DNA of 64,000 nt from DATEDA01 sp963827595 (GTDB lineage: Bacteria > Pseudomonadota > Gammaproteobacteria > Burkholderiales > SG8-39), in contig CAWHBT010000005.1 in assembly GCA_963827595.1 (NCBI GenBank), forward strand, positions 62,001 to 126,000, in the 5' to 3' direction. The position numbers were made by a program, and so were the translations under genes. Shown here piece by piece: positions 37,874-44,833 of this stretch; position 1 is the stretch's first letter; every line of letters starts with the position of its first letter. Below the pieces are notes generated by a model. The model was given only the letters and a program-made list of their open reading frames with translations. It did no database searches and was not told the origin of the DNA.

Positions 37874-39499
37874 CTACTCGAAGTCGTGTCGGATGCGCCG
37901 AACGTCGCCGGGTTCCAGCGTTGCGAAGGTGAGGTAAGGTAGCTGGGCCGAGTTGCGCACCTCGATGCGATGCCTTCCGGGCGGCAGGTCGAGCGTCTTG
38001 ACAGGCGGGGTCGTTCCGTACGGCTTGCCGTCGACGTAGATTTCTCCCCAAGGAGAAACGTCGAAAACAAGAGTGGCGGTCTTGGCCGGCGGAATTCCCG
38101 GCGCCGTAGCGAGCTCTGCCACCGACGCCTCGATTTTCGCCGCTGGGGCGAGGACACCTGTAATGGTGTTGGCCGGGGGAATTTCCGGCGCCGTAGCGAG
38201 CGCTGCCACCGACGGTTGGATTTTCGGCGCTGGGGCGCCACTTGCGACCGCCGATCCAGGCGGCCTCCCGGCAGGCGCTTTGCTCGCTCGCTCTTTCGGC
38301 TCGGGCTCTGACGCCGCAAGGCGCGGCTCCTCCGGAACCGATGGTTCGGGCGCGATTGCAGTCGCTGGTTCGTCGCTGATCGCCGCACTGCGCATCTCGC
38401 TCGAGTCCGGGGACTGCCGCCACTCCCACAGCAAGCCACTTCCCGCAGCGGCGAGGATTAGTGCAATCCAAGCGTAGCTCGGAAGGCGCAGCCTTGCCGC
38501 TTGCGGCGCGCCTCGATGACCCGGAACCAGCGCTACGTGGCGATCGCCGGATGCGCGCCCCCCGGCCGTCGTTGCCGCCTCGGCCGGCACCCCGTCGTCG
38601 GCGTGCGCTGCAAGCGCGCCGTCGATCTCCTCGCTCAGCCCCCGAAGGTGGCGAGCGACGATTTCGGCGTTCGGAACGCGGTCATCGGGATCCTTCGCGA
38701 GCATGTTCCACACCAGCAAGTCCACCACGGGCGGTACATCTGGATTCACTTTGCTTGGCAGGGGCGGCTCAGCATCCAGCACGTTCTGCATGGTCCCGGC
38801 CGGTGAGCTGCCGCTGAACGGCCGCTTGCCAGTGAGCATCTCGTAGAGCACCACGCCGAGCGAGAAGATGTCGGAGCGCCCGTCGATCGTCGCGTCGCAG
38901 CGAATCTCCTCCGGCGACATGTAGCCCAAGCACGCGGCGTGGTTTCGTGAGCCAAGGGCCGCGTCCCGGAGCGGCGCCATGCCGAAGTCTGTGATCTTCG
39001 CCCGGCCGTCGGCCAGGATGAGGATGTTCGAGGGTTTCACGTAGCGATGCACGACCCCGCGTTCGTGCGCATGAGCCAGGCCGGACGCGAACTCCGCCGC
39101 CATCCGGAGGCTGCGCGGCACGGCGGGTAACGGCGACTCGTCGAGCATCCGCCGCAGGCTGCGCCCCTCGAGACGCTCCGTAGCGATGTACAGCCTGCCG
39201 TCGCCATCGCCGGCGTCGTAGACCGTGACGATGTTCGGGTGCCTGAGCCGCCATTCCGACATCGCCTCGGTCAGGAACCGCAGCCGCTCGGCCGCTGAAG
39301 TCGGCGGCTCCCACAGCGAAGGCTCGATGAGCTTCAGCGCTACGGGATCGTCGGTGAGCAGATCGCGTGCGTCGTAGACGATGCTGATCGCCCCACGGCC
39401 GAGCTCACCGAGGATTTCGTAGCGACCGAGCGTGTTCACCTGCGCGGGAAGCACTGGCGGGTGAGCGAGTGTGCGAAGCACTGCTAGCTTACGCCACAT
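37874..39499 (-). CDS. Hanks-type Ser/Thr kinase lacking the catalytic Asp, with PEGA domain
   Basis: A 541-residue membrane-anchored kinase-like protein. Kinase domain about residues 26-285: glycine loop GELGRGAISIVY, Lys56 (VALKL), DFG motif ITDFGMA (Asp171) and SPEE for APE. The catalytic loop reads VVHRYVKPSNIL: Tyr153 stands where HRD kinases have the catalytic Asp, a single G-to-T change (GAC to TAC). A hydrophobic segment (YAWIALILAAAGSGLLWEW) leads to an Ala/Pro-rich periplasmic linker with two near-repeated units (APEIPPANTITGVLAPAAKI and following) and a C-terminal PEGA domain (SPWGEIYVDGKPYGTTPPVK). Start ATG 39499 is the best fit; longer starts are unsupported. It may be a pseudokinase or a recently inactivated kinase. 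Confidence 0.85.
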   Translation of the reverse strand: MWRKLAVLRTLAHPPVLPAQVNTLGRYEILGELGRGAISIVYDARDLLTDDPVALKLIEPSLWEPPTSAAERLRFLTEAMSEWRLRHPNIVTVYDAGDGDGRLYIATERLEGRSLRRMLDESPLPAVPRSLRMAAEFASGLAHAHERGVVHRYVKPSNILILADGRAKITDFGMAPLRDAALGSRNHAACLGYMSPEEIRCDATIDGRSDIFSLGVVLYEMLTGKRPFSGSSPAGTMQNVLDAEPPLPSKVNPDVPPVVDLLVWNMLAKDPDDRVPNAEIVARHLRGLSEEIDGALAAHADDGVPAEAATTAGGRASGDRHVALVPGHRGAPQAARLRLPSYAWIALILAAAGSGLLWEWRQSPDSSEMRSAAISDEPATAIAPEPSVPEEPRLAASEPEPKERASKAPAGRPPGSAVASGAPAPKIQPSVAALATAPEIPPANTITGVLAPAAKIEASVAELATAPGIPPAKTATLVFDVSPWGEIYVDGKPYGTTPPVKTLDLPPGRHRIEVRNSAQLPYLTFATLEPGDVRRIRHDFE

Positions 39500-39635
39500 G
39501 CGCTCGCCGTTCAAAGGCTCGCTATGACAAGCTACTACGGTCGAGCACAAGGATCCGAGTTGGTCAGACGAGGTGCGGGCAGTGCAGGGCCGGTTGCTGC
39601 AGGATGGCTGATCCTCCCCCCCGGGTAGGCCTGAA

Positions 39636-39690
39636 TTAATGGGTCCCATATCGGGTCGAGACAGGCACAGCCATCGACACACGAATCGGC
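39636..39690 (-). repeat. Dispersed repeat, family 3, copy 2
   Basis: On the complement: CCGATTCGTGTGTCGATGG, CTGTGCCTGTCTCGACCCG and ATATGGGACCCAT. It matches 19664-19722 in inverted orientation. It lies in the 377-base gap between the kinase and the dehalogenase-like gene. Confidence 0.6.
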
Positions 39691-39726
39691 GCGTGACTCC
39701 TGCCCAAAAAATTCCCGTCGTGCGCT

Positions 39727-39786
39727 AGAAAAGCGGACCTTCGCCGACTTCGCTTATCGGCCAGAGCGGACGTCGGCGAAGTCGCC
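39727..39786 (-). repeat. Dispersed intergenic repeat, family 1 variant
   Basis: CTAGAAAAGCGGACCTTCGC, CGACTTCGCTTATCGGCCAG and AGCGGACGTCGGCGAAGTCG. The first 40 bases equal 42963-43000 with one or two differences. The element also has internal dyad symmetry (GACTTCGC / GCGAAGTC). Confidence 0.7.
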
Positions 39787-39876
39787 AGGAAGAGCGTGAG
39801 GTCGCGGCGGAGCGCCATTCTCCGCCGGCCAGGGACCCGTGCCGCGCGGCCCTAGGCCATGCGGCACGGCCGCCTG

Positions 39877-40914
39877 TCATTCACCTTGGGCGACGCGGAG
39901 TTTCCGGTTCAGGAAGTCGAGCATCAACTGGGCGATCTGGCCGCCCATGTCCTCGAGCGCGAAGTGCCCGGTGTCGAGCAAGTGCAGTTCCGCGTCTGGC
40001 AGGTCGCGCAAGTACGCCTGTGCGCCGGGGGCGGGGAAGATGACGTCGTTCTTGCCCCAGACGATCAGCGTGGGCGGCTGGTGCTTGCGGAAGTACTCGT
40101 GCCACTTGGCGTACTGGCCCAGGTTCGTGCGGTAGTCATAGAGCAGGGCCAGCATCATCTCCTTGTTGCCGGGGCGGTTCACCAAGGCCCGCTGCAGCAC
40201 CCAGTTGTCGGGACTGACTCGGGCGGGCTCCTTCACGCCGTGGGTGTAGTTCCATTCGAGTGCGGAATCCGAGATCGCGGCCTCGCGGATTCTTGCGAAG
40301 TTCTCGGGAGAAGGGTTTTGCCAAAGGGCGCGTGCCGGCGCCCAGAAACTGTCCGGCAGTCCTTCTTCGTAGGCGTTGGCATTCTGGACGATGAGGGATG
40401 ACACCCGGTGGGGGTGTCGACTCGCCAGCCGGAAGCCGACCGGCCCGCCAAAGTCCTGCATGTAAAGGGCGTATCGGCGCAAGCCGAGCTCCTCCGTGAA
40501 CTTCCCAATGATGTCCGCGAGGTGATCGAAGGTGTAGGCAAACGCTTGGGTGGACGGCGCCGCGCTGTAGCCGAACCCGGGGTAATCCGGCGCAATCACG
40601 CGGAACTGGCCGGCCAGCTGCTCAATCAGGTTGCGGTACATGAACGACGACGCCGGAAACCCATGCAGCAGCAGCACCACCGGAGCGTTGGGCGGTCCTG
40701 CCTCTCGATAGAACAGCTCGAGACCGTCGATCTGCACCGTGCGGTAATGGACCTCGACTCGAGCGACCGCGGGCGTGGCGACTTGCGTCGGCTGCATGCC
40801 GACCTCGCCGCTGCGCGGCGATGCCGCCGACGCTTCTGGCGGGAGCGCCAGCGTCCACAAGCCGGCTACGGCGAGTGCCGACAAGACTGCAGAGGAAGGC
40901 AAGCGGAATGTCAT
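39877..40914 (-). CDS. Exported alpha/beta hydrolase of haloalkane dehalogenase/epoxide hydrolase type
   Basis: A 345-residue hydrolase with a signal peptide (SAVLSALAVAGLWTLALPPE ASA). The fold shows the oxyanion motif LLHGFPASSFMYRNL, PDYPGFGYSAAP, a nucleophilic Asp instead of Ser in YMQDFGGPVGFRL, acid in IVWGKNDVIFPAPG and His in LLDTGHFALED. An Asp nucleophile followed by FGGPVG is the haloalkane-dehalogenase/epoxide-hydrolase type. Halide-binding residues cannot be judged. ATG 40914 follows GAGG. It is divergent from a CGNR-type regulator, with an operator-like palindrome between, so the regulator probably controls it. Confidence 0.87.
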   Translation of the reverse strand: MTFRLPSSAVLSALAVAGLWTLALPPEASAASPRSGEVGMQPTQVATPAVARVEVHYRTVQIDGLELFYREAGPPNAPVVLLLHGFPASSFMYRNLIEQLAGQFRVIAPDYPGFGYSAAPSTQAFAYTFDHLADIIGKFTEELGLRRYALYMQDFGGPVGFRLASRHPHRVSSLIVQNANAYEEGLPDSFWAPARALWQNPSPENFARIREAAISDSALEWNYTHGVKEPARVSPDNWVLQRALVNRPGNKEMMLALLYDYRTNLGQYAKWHEYFRKHQPPTLIVWGKNDVIFPAPGAQAYLRDLPDAELHLLDTGHFALEDMGGQIAQLMLDFLNRKLRVAQGE

Positions 40915-40966
40915 GGAGCATACCTCGATGTGCGTTGATGGTGTAACCATATAACTGCTAAATTAA

Positions 40967-40990
40967 ACGTTACGTCATCTGGCGTAACGT
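40967..40990. promoter_or_regulatory. 24-bp palindromic operator between dehalogenase-like gene and CGNR regulator
   Basis: ACGTTACG, 8-base spacer, CGTAACGT form a perfect inverted repeat in the 136-base divergent intergenic region, which is A/T-rich. It is a probable binding site of the CGNR-domain regulator. A second GTTA-rich stretch (GTTATTAGTTAC, 41003-41014) lies nearer the regulator gene. Confidence 0.6.
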
Positions 40991-41050
40991 GTCAATGGGC
41001 AAGTTATTAGTTACAATGCCGCGATCGGCCCCCAGCAACGACCCTCGTTC

Positions 41051-41641
41051 ATGCGCCCCCTCTTCCTCGGCAATCACCCGGCGATTGATTTCCTCAACAC
41101 ACGCCTGGCCCCGAGAGGCGAGCCGATCGAAACGATCGGCGACGGCGAGGCGTACCTCGACTGGCTGGTGGCCGCCGGGCTGCTGGATCAGGCACGGGCA
41201 TCGAAGCTGGCGCGCCGCGTCGGCCCCAAGGCCCTGGATGCGGCGGCGGCGGAAGCCCGCAAGGTTCGCGAATGGGCACGGGCGTGGCTCGACCGCTGGC
41301 GCGCGAACCCCCAGGGCAACTACGACGAGGAGATTGCGGTCCTGAACAGGCTGCTCGCCCGCGAAACGCGCCGCCGCCAAGTGGTTGCAGCCCAAGGCGG
41401 GCTGACCATGCTTGAGATCCCGCACATCGAGACCGCCGACGCATTGACCGCGTTGATCGCCAGTCAGATCGCCGCACTGGCCACGAAGGAGCAGCCCTCG
41501 CTCGTCAAGAGCTGCGCCGGCGCGGCGTGCACGCTGTGGTTTCTGGATCAAACGAAGGCGCACCGCCGCTTGTTCTGCAGCGCATCCGCCTGCGGCAATC
41601 GCGCCAAGGTCGCCGCCTTCCGGCGGCGCCGGCGCGGATGA
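41051..41641 (+). CDS. ABATE/CGNR zinc-finger transcriptional regulator
   Basis: A 196-residue protein. The N-terminus matches the ABATE (putative stress-responsive regulator) domain: PLFLGNHPAIDFLNTRLAPR and DWLVAAGLLDQARASKLAR. The C-terminus has the CGNR zinc finger: CAGAACTLWFLDQTKAHRRL FCSASACGNRAKVAAFRRR, with Cys residues spaced to bind zinc. It is probably a DNA-binding regulator. The divergent neighbour with a palindromic spacer supports local control of the hydrolase. Confidence 0.88.
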   Translation: MRPLFLGNHPAIDFLNTRLAPRGEPIETIGDGEAYLDWLVAAGLLDQARASKLARRVGPKALDAAAAEARKVREWARAWLDRWRANPQGNYDEEIAVLNRLLARETRRRQVVAAQGGLTMLEIPHIETADALTALIASQIAALATKEQPSLVKSCAGAACTLWFLDQTKAHRRLFCSASACGNRAKVAAFRRRRRG

Positions 41642-42022
41642 CGGCACCTACGGGTCTGTGCGCAAGCGTCCGCTCCGGGTCGACTTGAGTCCTTCGGTTG
41701 ACGGTTGCTGACCGGCCAAGACCGGTCGTTCGTTACCGGTGCCCAGCTCACCGCAAAGCGGTCGTCAACTTGCGCGGACGCGGGGCCCAAGACGCGAGAT
41801 CGCCTTGACGCAAGGATTAGGCGATCCGGCGGATTGCGTACGGGAAGGGCCGCGCGCAGTCTTATCAGGGTAGCCTGTGTCGCGGGCGAATCTCGCGCGG
41901 CGCTTGCGTTGCCGCGGGCTCGCGTGGCAGCGCCTGCCGCGCTAGCTCATGCATCGATAGAGGCGCGGCAGGAATGATTGCCGCAAGGTTCCCGATGCTC
42001 GTGCCATACAAGGAGCCCTGCC
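41642..42022. other. Intergenic stretch with diverged family-1 repeat
   Basis: No gene. Text at about 41670-41765 (CGTCCGCTCCGGGTCGAC, TTGCTGACCGGCCAAGACCG, CAAAGCGGTCGTCAACTTG) is a worn family-1 relative. The last 15 bases hold an AAGGAG ribosome site. Confidence 0.45.
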
Positions 42023-42790
42023 ATGAAAGCGATTCCGAGAATTCCGGCAGCTGTTGAGGCACAAGGAGATCGACCAATGCTTACCGGAGACGATGCCTAT
42101 GCTTCCATGACGGTCCTGTACGCAGACCCGAGCAACGTCGAGGGCGAGACCTACGGCAAGCGCTGGAAGCGGCACGAATGGAGCCAGACGCTGGAGGAGC
42201 AGGCGACTGACAACCCGGAGACGCAGCAGATCGTGCTCGCGATTCACGGCGGCGGCATCGAGAAGGGGACGAGCGAACTCGCGCTCGCCGTGGCGGGTTT
42301 CCACCCGGCGACGCTAGCGCCCGCCGCGGACGGTCGCGGGCTGCACGACTTCTGGCTTTTCGATGGGCTGCTCACGTCGGGAAACGGCAGGCTGCACGTC
42401 ACGGCCTCGCACTACGACGACCCAATCGCCAGCGAGCTGGTCAAGAACGCCAGGCGCTGCATCAGCCTGCACGGCTGCAGGGACGAGCAGGCACGCGGGA
42501 AGATCCAGGTCGGAGGGCTGGACGAAGAGCTGCGCGAGATCGTCCTGGAAGAGCTCGCTGCGGCGGACATTCCGGCCGAGCTCGCTACTGATCCGCTGCT
42601 GAACGGCGACGAGCCCAACAACATCGGCAACAGGACGAAGGTGAAGGGCTGCGCGCAGCTCGAGATGGGGACGAGCTTTCGCTCCAGCCTTTTCGGAATC
42701 GACACGCGGCCGCGGCGCAAGAGCACCACCAACGCGAAGTTCTGGACGCTGGTCGCGGCTTTGCGCGCCGCACTGAGCCGAGGCTCGTAA
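42023..42790 (+). CDS. Poly-gamma-glutamate hydrolase-family protein
   Basis: A 255-residue protein of the phage-type poly-gamma-glutamate hydrolase family (zinc peptidase fold). Metal-binding motifs are visible: VLAIHGGGIEKGTSELALAV (His and Glu), HVTASHYDDP and CISLHGCRDE (His). Two in-frame ATGs each have AAGGAG upstream: 42023, used here, and 42077, which gives MLTGDDAYASM and may be the true start. No signal peptide is visible. These enzymes digest poly-gamma-glutamate capsules; here the substrate is unknown. The gene is isolated between repeats and likely acquired from a phage. Confidence 0.8.
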   Translation: MKAIPRIPAAVEAQGDRPMLTGDDAYASMTVLYADPSNVEGETYGKRWKRHEWSQTLEEQATDNPETQQIVLAIHGGGIEKGTSELALAVAGFHPATLAPAADGRGLHDFWLFDGLLTSGNGRLHVTASHYDDPIASELVKNARRCISLHGCRDEQARGKIQVGGLDEELREIVLEELAAADIPAELATDPLLNGDEPNNIGNRTKVKGCAQLEMGTSFRSSLFGIDTRPRRKSTTNAKFWTLVAALRAALSRGS

Positions 42791-42966
42791 GGTGTCTTGC
42801 GAGTATCCCCTTTCCGGGAGAGATTTTGCTTGGCGCTTCCTGGTCCGTCCTTGAGGACTTAGGCGCGAGTTACGCAAGACGCCCACTTCCGCAGGCCGGC
42901 ATCAGGAACCGACGGACGGCTTCGTTCTGTCCAAGCCCGACGCACCGGGCCTTCCTGGTGCTCTAG

Positions 42967-43030
42967 AAAGCGGACCTTCGCCGACTTCGCTTGTCGGCCA
43001 CAACCAGCCGCATGGACCCCGGTTCCTAAG
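42967..43030 (-). repeat. Dispersed intergenic repeat, family 1, minus copy
   Basis: GAAAGCGGACCTTCGCCGAC, TTCGCTTGTCGGCCACAACC and AGCCGCATGGACCCCGGTTC. It combines the 39727 variant (first half) with the complement of the 22089 core (second half), linking the two variants. It abuts the displaced PEGA copy. Confidence 0.7.
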
Positions 43031-43031
43031 T

Positions 43032-43235
43032 ACGTTTCTCCTTGGGGAGAAATCTACGTCGACGGCAAGCCGTACGGAACGACCCCGCCCGTCAAGACGC
43101 TCGACCTCCCGCCCGGAAGGCATCGCATCGAGGTGCGCAACTCGGCCAAGCTGCCTTACCTCAGCTCCCAGACAGTGCAAGCCGGCGACGTTCGGCGCAT
43201 CCGACACGACTTCGAGTAGATCGCCAATTGCTTGC
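43032..43235 (+). pseudogene. Displaced inverted copy of the kinase PEGA-domain end
   Basis: From 43034 the plus strand reads VSPWGEIYVDGKPYGTTPPV then KTLDLPPGRHRIEVRNSAKL and VRRIRHDFE with a TAG at 43217. It is the 61-codon C-terminal end of the kinase at 37874-39499, same length, nearly identical in codons except a diverged block (LPYLSSQTVQAGD against LPYLTFATLEPGD). Homology continues about 16 bases past the stop. There is no start or kinase domain here. Confidence 0.85.
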
Positions 43236-43285
43236 GCGCATAGCGTACTCGCGCGTCGGGCGCGTCCACGTCGAGGATGGTGCCG

Positions 43286-44314
43286 CTACTTCCAGGCGAC
43301 CCGGTCGTAGAGCTTCTGCGATTGCGGCTGGTTGCGACCCAGCACCGCGACGTTGAGCGGGTCGTACTTGAACTGACCGAACGACACCAGCACCGGGTTG
43401 GTCACCTGCACCGTCGCCACCGCGGGCCACTCGTTGTTGCCGTCGGCAAAGTAGCGCTGGGCATCGTCGCTCGCGAGATACTCGAGGAACTTGACCGCAG
43501 CGTCGCGATTGGGCGCGTTGCGGAGCACGCCCGCGCCCGAAACGTTGACGTGCGTGCCCCACGTCGCCTGGTTCGGAAACACGACCCCGACGCGGTCGGC
43601 GATCGCCTTCTCGTCGGGCTTCTGGGAGCGGGCGAGCCGCGCGTAGTAATAGTGGTTGGTGATCGCGATCTCGCATTCGCCCGCCGCGACGCCCTTGATC
43701 TGGTCGCTGTCGCCACCTTTCGGGTCGCGCGCGAGGTTGGCGCGGACCGCCTTCGCCCAGTCTTCGGCCTTCGCCTCGCCGAGGTGGTCGATCATCGCGC
43801 CCATCAGCGACAGGTTGTAGATGTGCGAGCCGGAGCGCGTGCAGATCTTGCCCTTCCAGCGCGGGTCCGCGAGGCTCTCGTAGGTCGGGATGTCGGCCGG
43901 CTTGACCTTGGTCTTGTCGTACGCGATCACGCGGGCGCGCAGCGAGAACCCGAACCATTGGCCACCGGGTTCACGGAACGCCGCGGGCAGGCGGCTGTCG
44001 AGCGTCGCCGACTTGACCGGCTGGAATAGCTCGAGCTGCTGGGCGCGCCACAGGCGTCCGGCGTCCACCGTGATCAGCACGTCCGCCGGACTCTTCGCGC
44101 CCTCGTTGACGATGCGCTGGATCAGGGCGTCCTCGCCGGCCTCGATGAGGTTGATCTTGATGCCGGTGAGCTTGGTGAAGCCGGTGTAGAGCGCCTCGTC
44201 GGTCTGGTAGTGGCGCGACGAATAGACGTTCAGGACCTGTTGGCCGAAGGCCGGCGCCGCGAGGGCGAAGGTCGCCGCGAGGGCGGCGAGCTGACCGAAG
44301 ACCGAGCGTGGCAT
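43286..44314 (-). CDS. fbpA: Ferric-iron ABC transporter periplasmic binding protein
   Basis: A 342-residue FbpA/FutA-like protein with a signal peptide (FGQLAALAATFALAAPAFGQ). Features typical of the family are LNVYSSRHYQTDEALY at the N-terminus, INLIEAGEDALIQRI, FGFSLRARVIAYDKTKV, and the Tyr cluster ITNHYYYARLARS that coordinates iron. Start ATG 44314 has GGAGGT seven bases upstream. It should work with the permease and ATPase at 5.7-8.6 kb, from which it is separated by the accessory block. The Fur-like sites upstream fit iron repression. Confidence 0.92.
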   Translation of the reverse strand: MPRSVFGQLAALAATFALAAPAFGQQVLNVYSSRHYQTDEALYTGFTKLTGIKINLIEAGEDALIQRIVNEGAKSPADVLITVDAGRLWRAQQLELFQPVKSATLDSRLPAAFREPGGQWFGFSLRARVIAYDKTKVKPADIPTYESLADPRWKGKICTRSGSHIYNLSLMGAMIDHLGEAKAEDWAKAVRANLARDPKGGDSDQIKGVAAGECEIAITNHYYYARLARSQKPDEKAIADRVGVVFPNQATWGTHVNVSGAGVLRNAPNRDAAVKFLEYLASDDAQRYFADGNNEWPAVATVQVTNPVLVSFGQFKYDPLNVAVLGRNQPQSQKLYDRVAWK

Positions 44315-44355
44315 GACGAGACCTCCATTCGAGGAACGGTGGCGGGGACTTTAAC

Positions 44356-44400
44356 AGTAATGATTCTCACTTGCAATAAGGATGAGAATACGTATCATTT
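44356..44400. promoter_or_regulatory. Fur-like sites between fbpA and the DUF2325 gene
   Basis: The A/T-rich divergent spacer reads GTAATGATTCTCACTTGC then AATAAGGATGAGAATACG and TATCATTTTG. ATTCTCA (44363-44369) and TGAGAAT (44383-44389) are exact inverted repeats, and TGATTCTCA and GAGAATACGTATCATT resemble overlapping Fur-box halves. It probably represses both genes when iron is sufficient. Confidence 0.6.
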
Positions 44401-44447
44401 TGGTCACGGCCAACCCTGCCGGTGCGGCGTTCAACGAGGAGCTGCAT

Positions 44448-44735
44448 ATGAACGCATTGCTGGTGGGTGCCGACCGGCTCGGCAACATCCCCGACGTCCT
44501 GGGTGAGTTCGGCATCCGGATCGCGTCGCACATCTCCGGACGCCAGCCCGGCCATCAACGGCGGGCGCTCGTGCCGGCGGGCATCCAGGTGGTGATCCTC
44601 TTCACCGACTTTCTGGGGCACAACGTGATGCGCACGTTCCGCGACCAGGCGCGGGCGCAGGGGCTGCCGGTGCTGTGCTGCCGGCGCTCGACGAGCAGCC
44701 TGCGCCAGGCGATCGGCGCGAGCCTCGCTCGCTGA
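44448..44735 (+). CDS. DUF2325-family protein
   Basis: A 95-residue protein of the DUF2325 family (MNALLVGADRLGNIPDVLGE, then VVILFTDFLGHNVMRTFRDQ and LPVLCCRRSTSSLRQAI), a small Rossmann-like fold of unknown function. ATG 44448 follows GAGGAGCTGC; an upstream frame would run through the Fur-like site. Divergence from fbpA and shared Fur-like control suggest a role in iron homeostasis. The CCRR motif could hold a metal or nucleotide, but that is speculation. Confidence 0.8.
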   Translation: MNALLVGADRLGNIPDVLGEFGIRIASHISGRQPGHQRRALVPAGIQVVILFTDFLGHNVMRTFRDQARAQGLPVLCCRRSTSSLRQAIGASLAR

Positions 44736-44754
44736 CAACCGGATTCTCTAGCGC

Positions 44755-44776
44755 CCCGACGGCCGCGTCCGTCGGG
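44755..44776. terminator. Possible terminator after the DUF2325 gene
   Basis: CCCGACGG, 6-base loop, CCGTCGGG form a perfect 8-bp stem 19 bases after the DUF2325 stop. Only a short CTTCC follows, so the U-run is weak. Confidence 0.4.
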
Positions 44777-44790
44777 CTTCCGGCCGCCAC

Positions 44791-44811
44791 TGATATACTA
44801 ATCGCATATCA
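44791..44811. promoter_or_regulatory. Possible operator upstream of panB
   Basis: TGATATACTAATCGCATATCA has 6-bp inverted ends (TGATAT/ATATCA) in an A/T-rich spot 23 bases before panB. A related half (CTAATATATCA) lies at 46425-46435 before the hydroxylase gene. The GntR regulator encoded between them is the natural candidate binder. Confidence 0.45.
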
Positions 44812-44833
44812 ATGGCACCTGGAGGAGGCACGT

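Noticed and set aside
41705..41977. 90-residue open frame between the CGNR gene and the poly-gamma-glutamate hydrolase
   Set aside because: Begins inside a family-1 repeat relative, has no ribosome site and no recognisable content.
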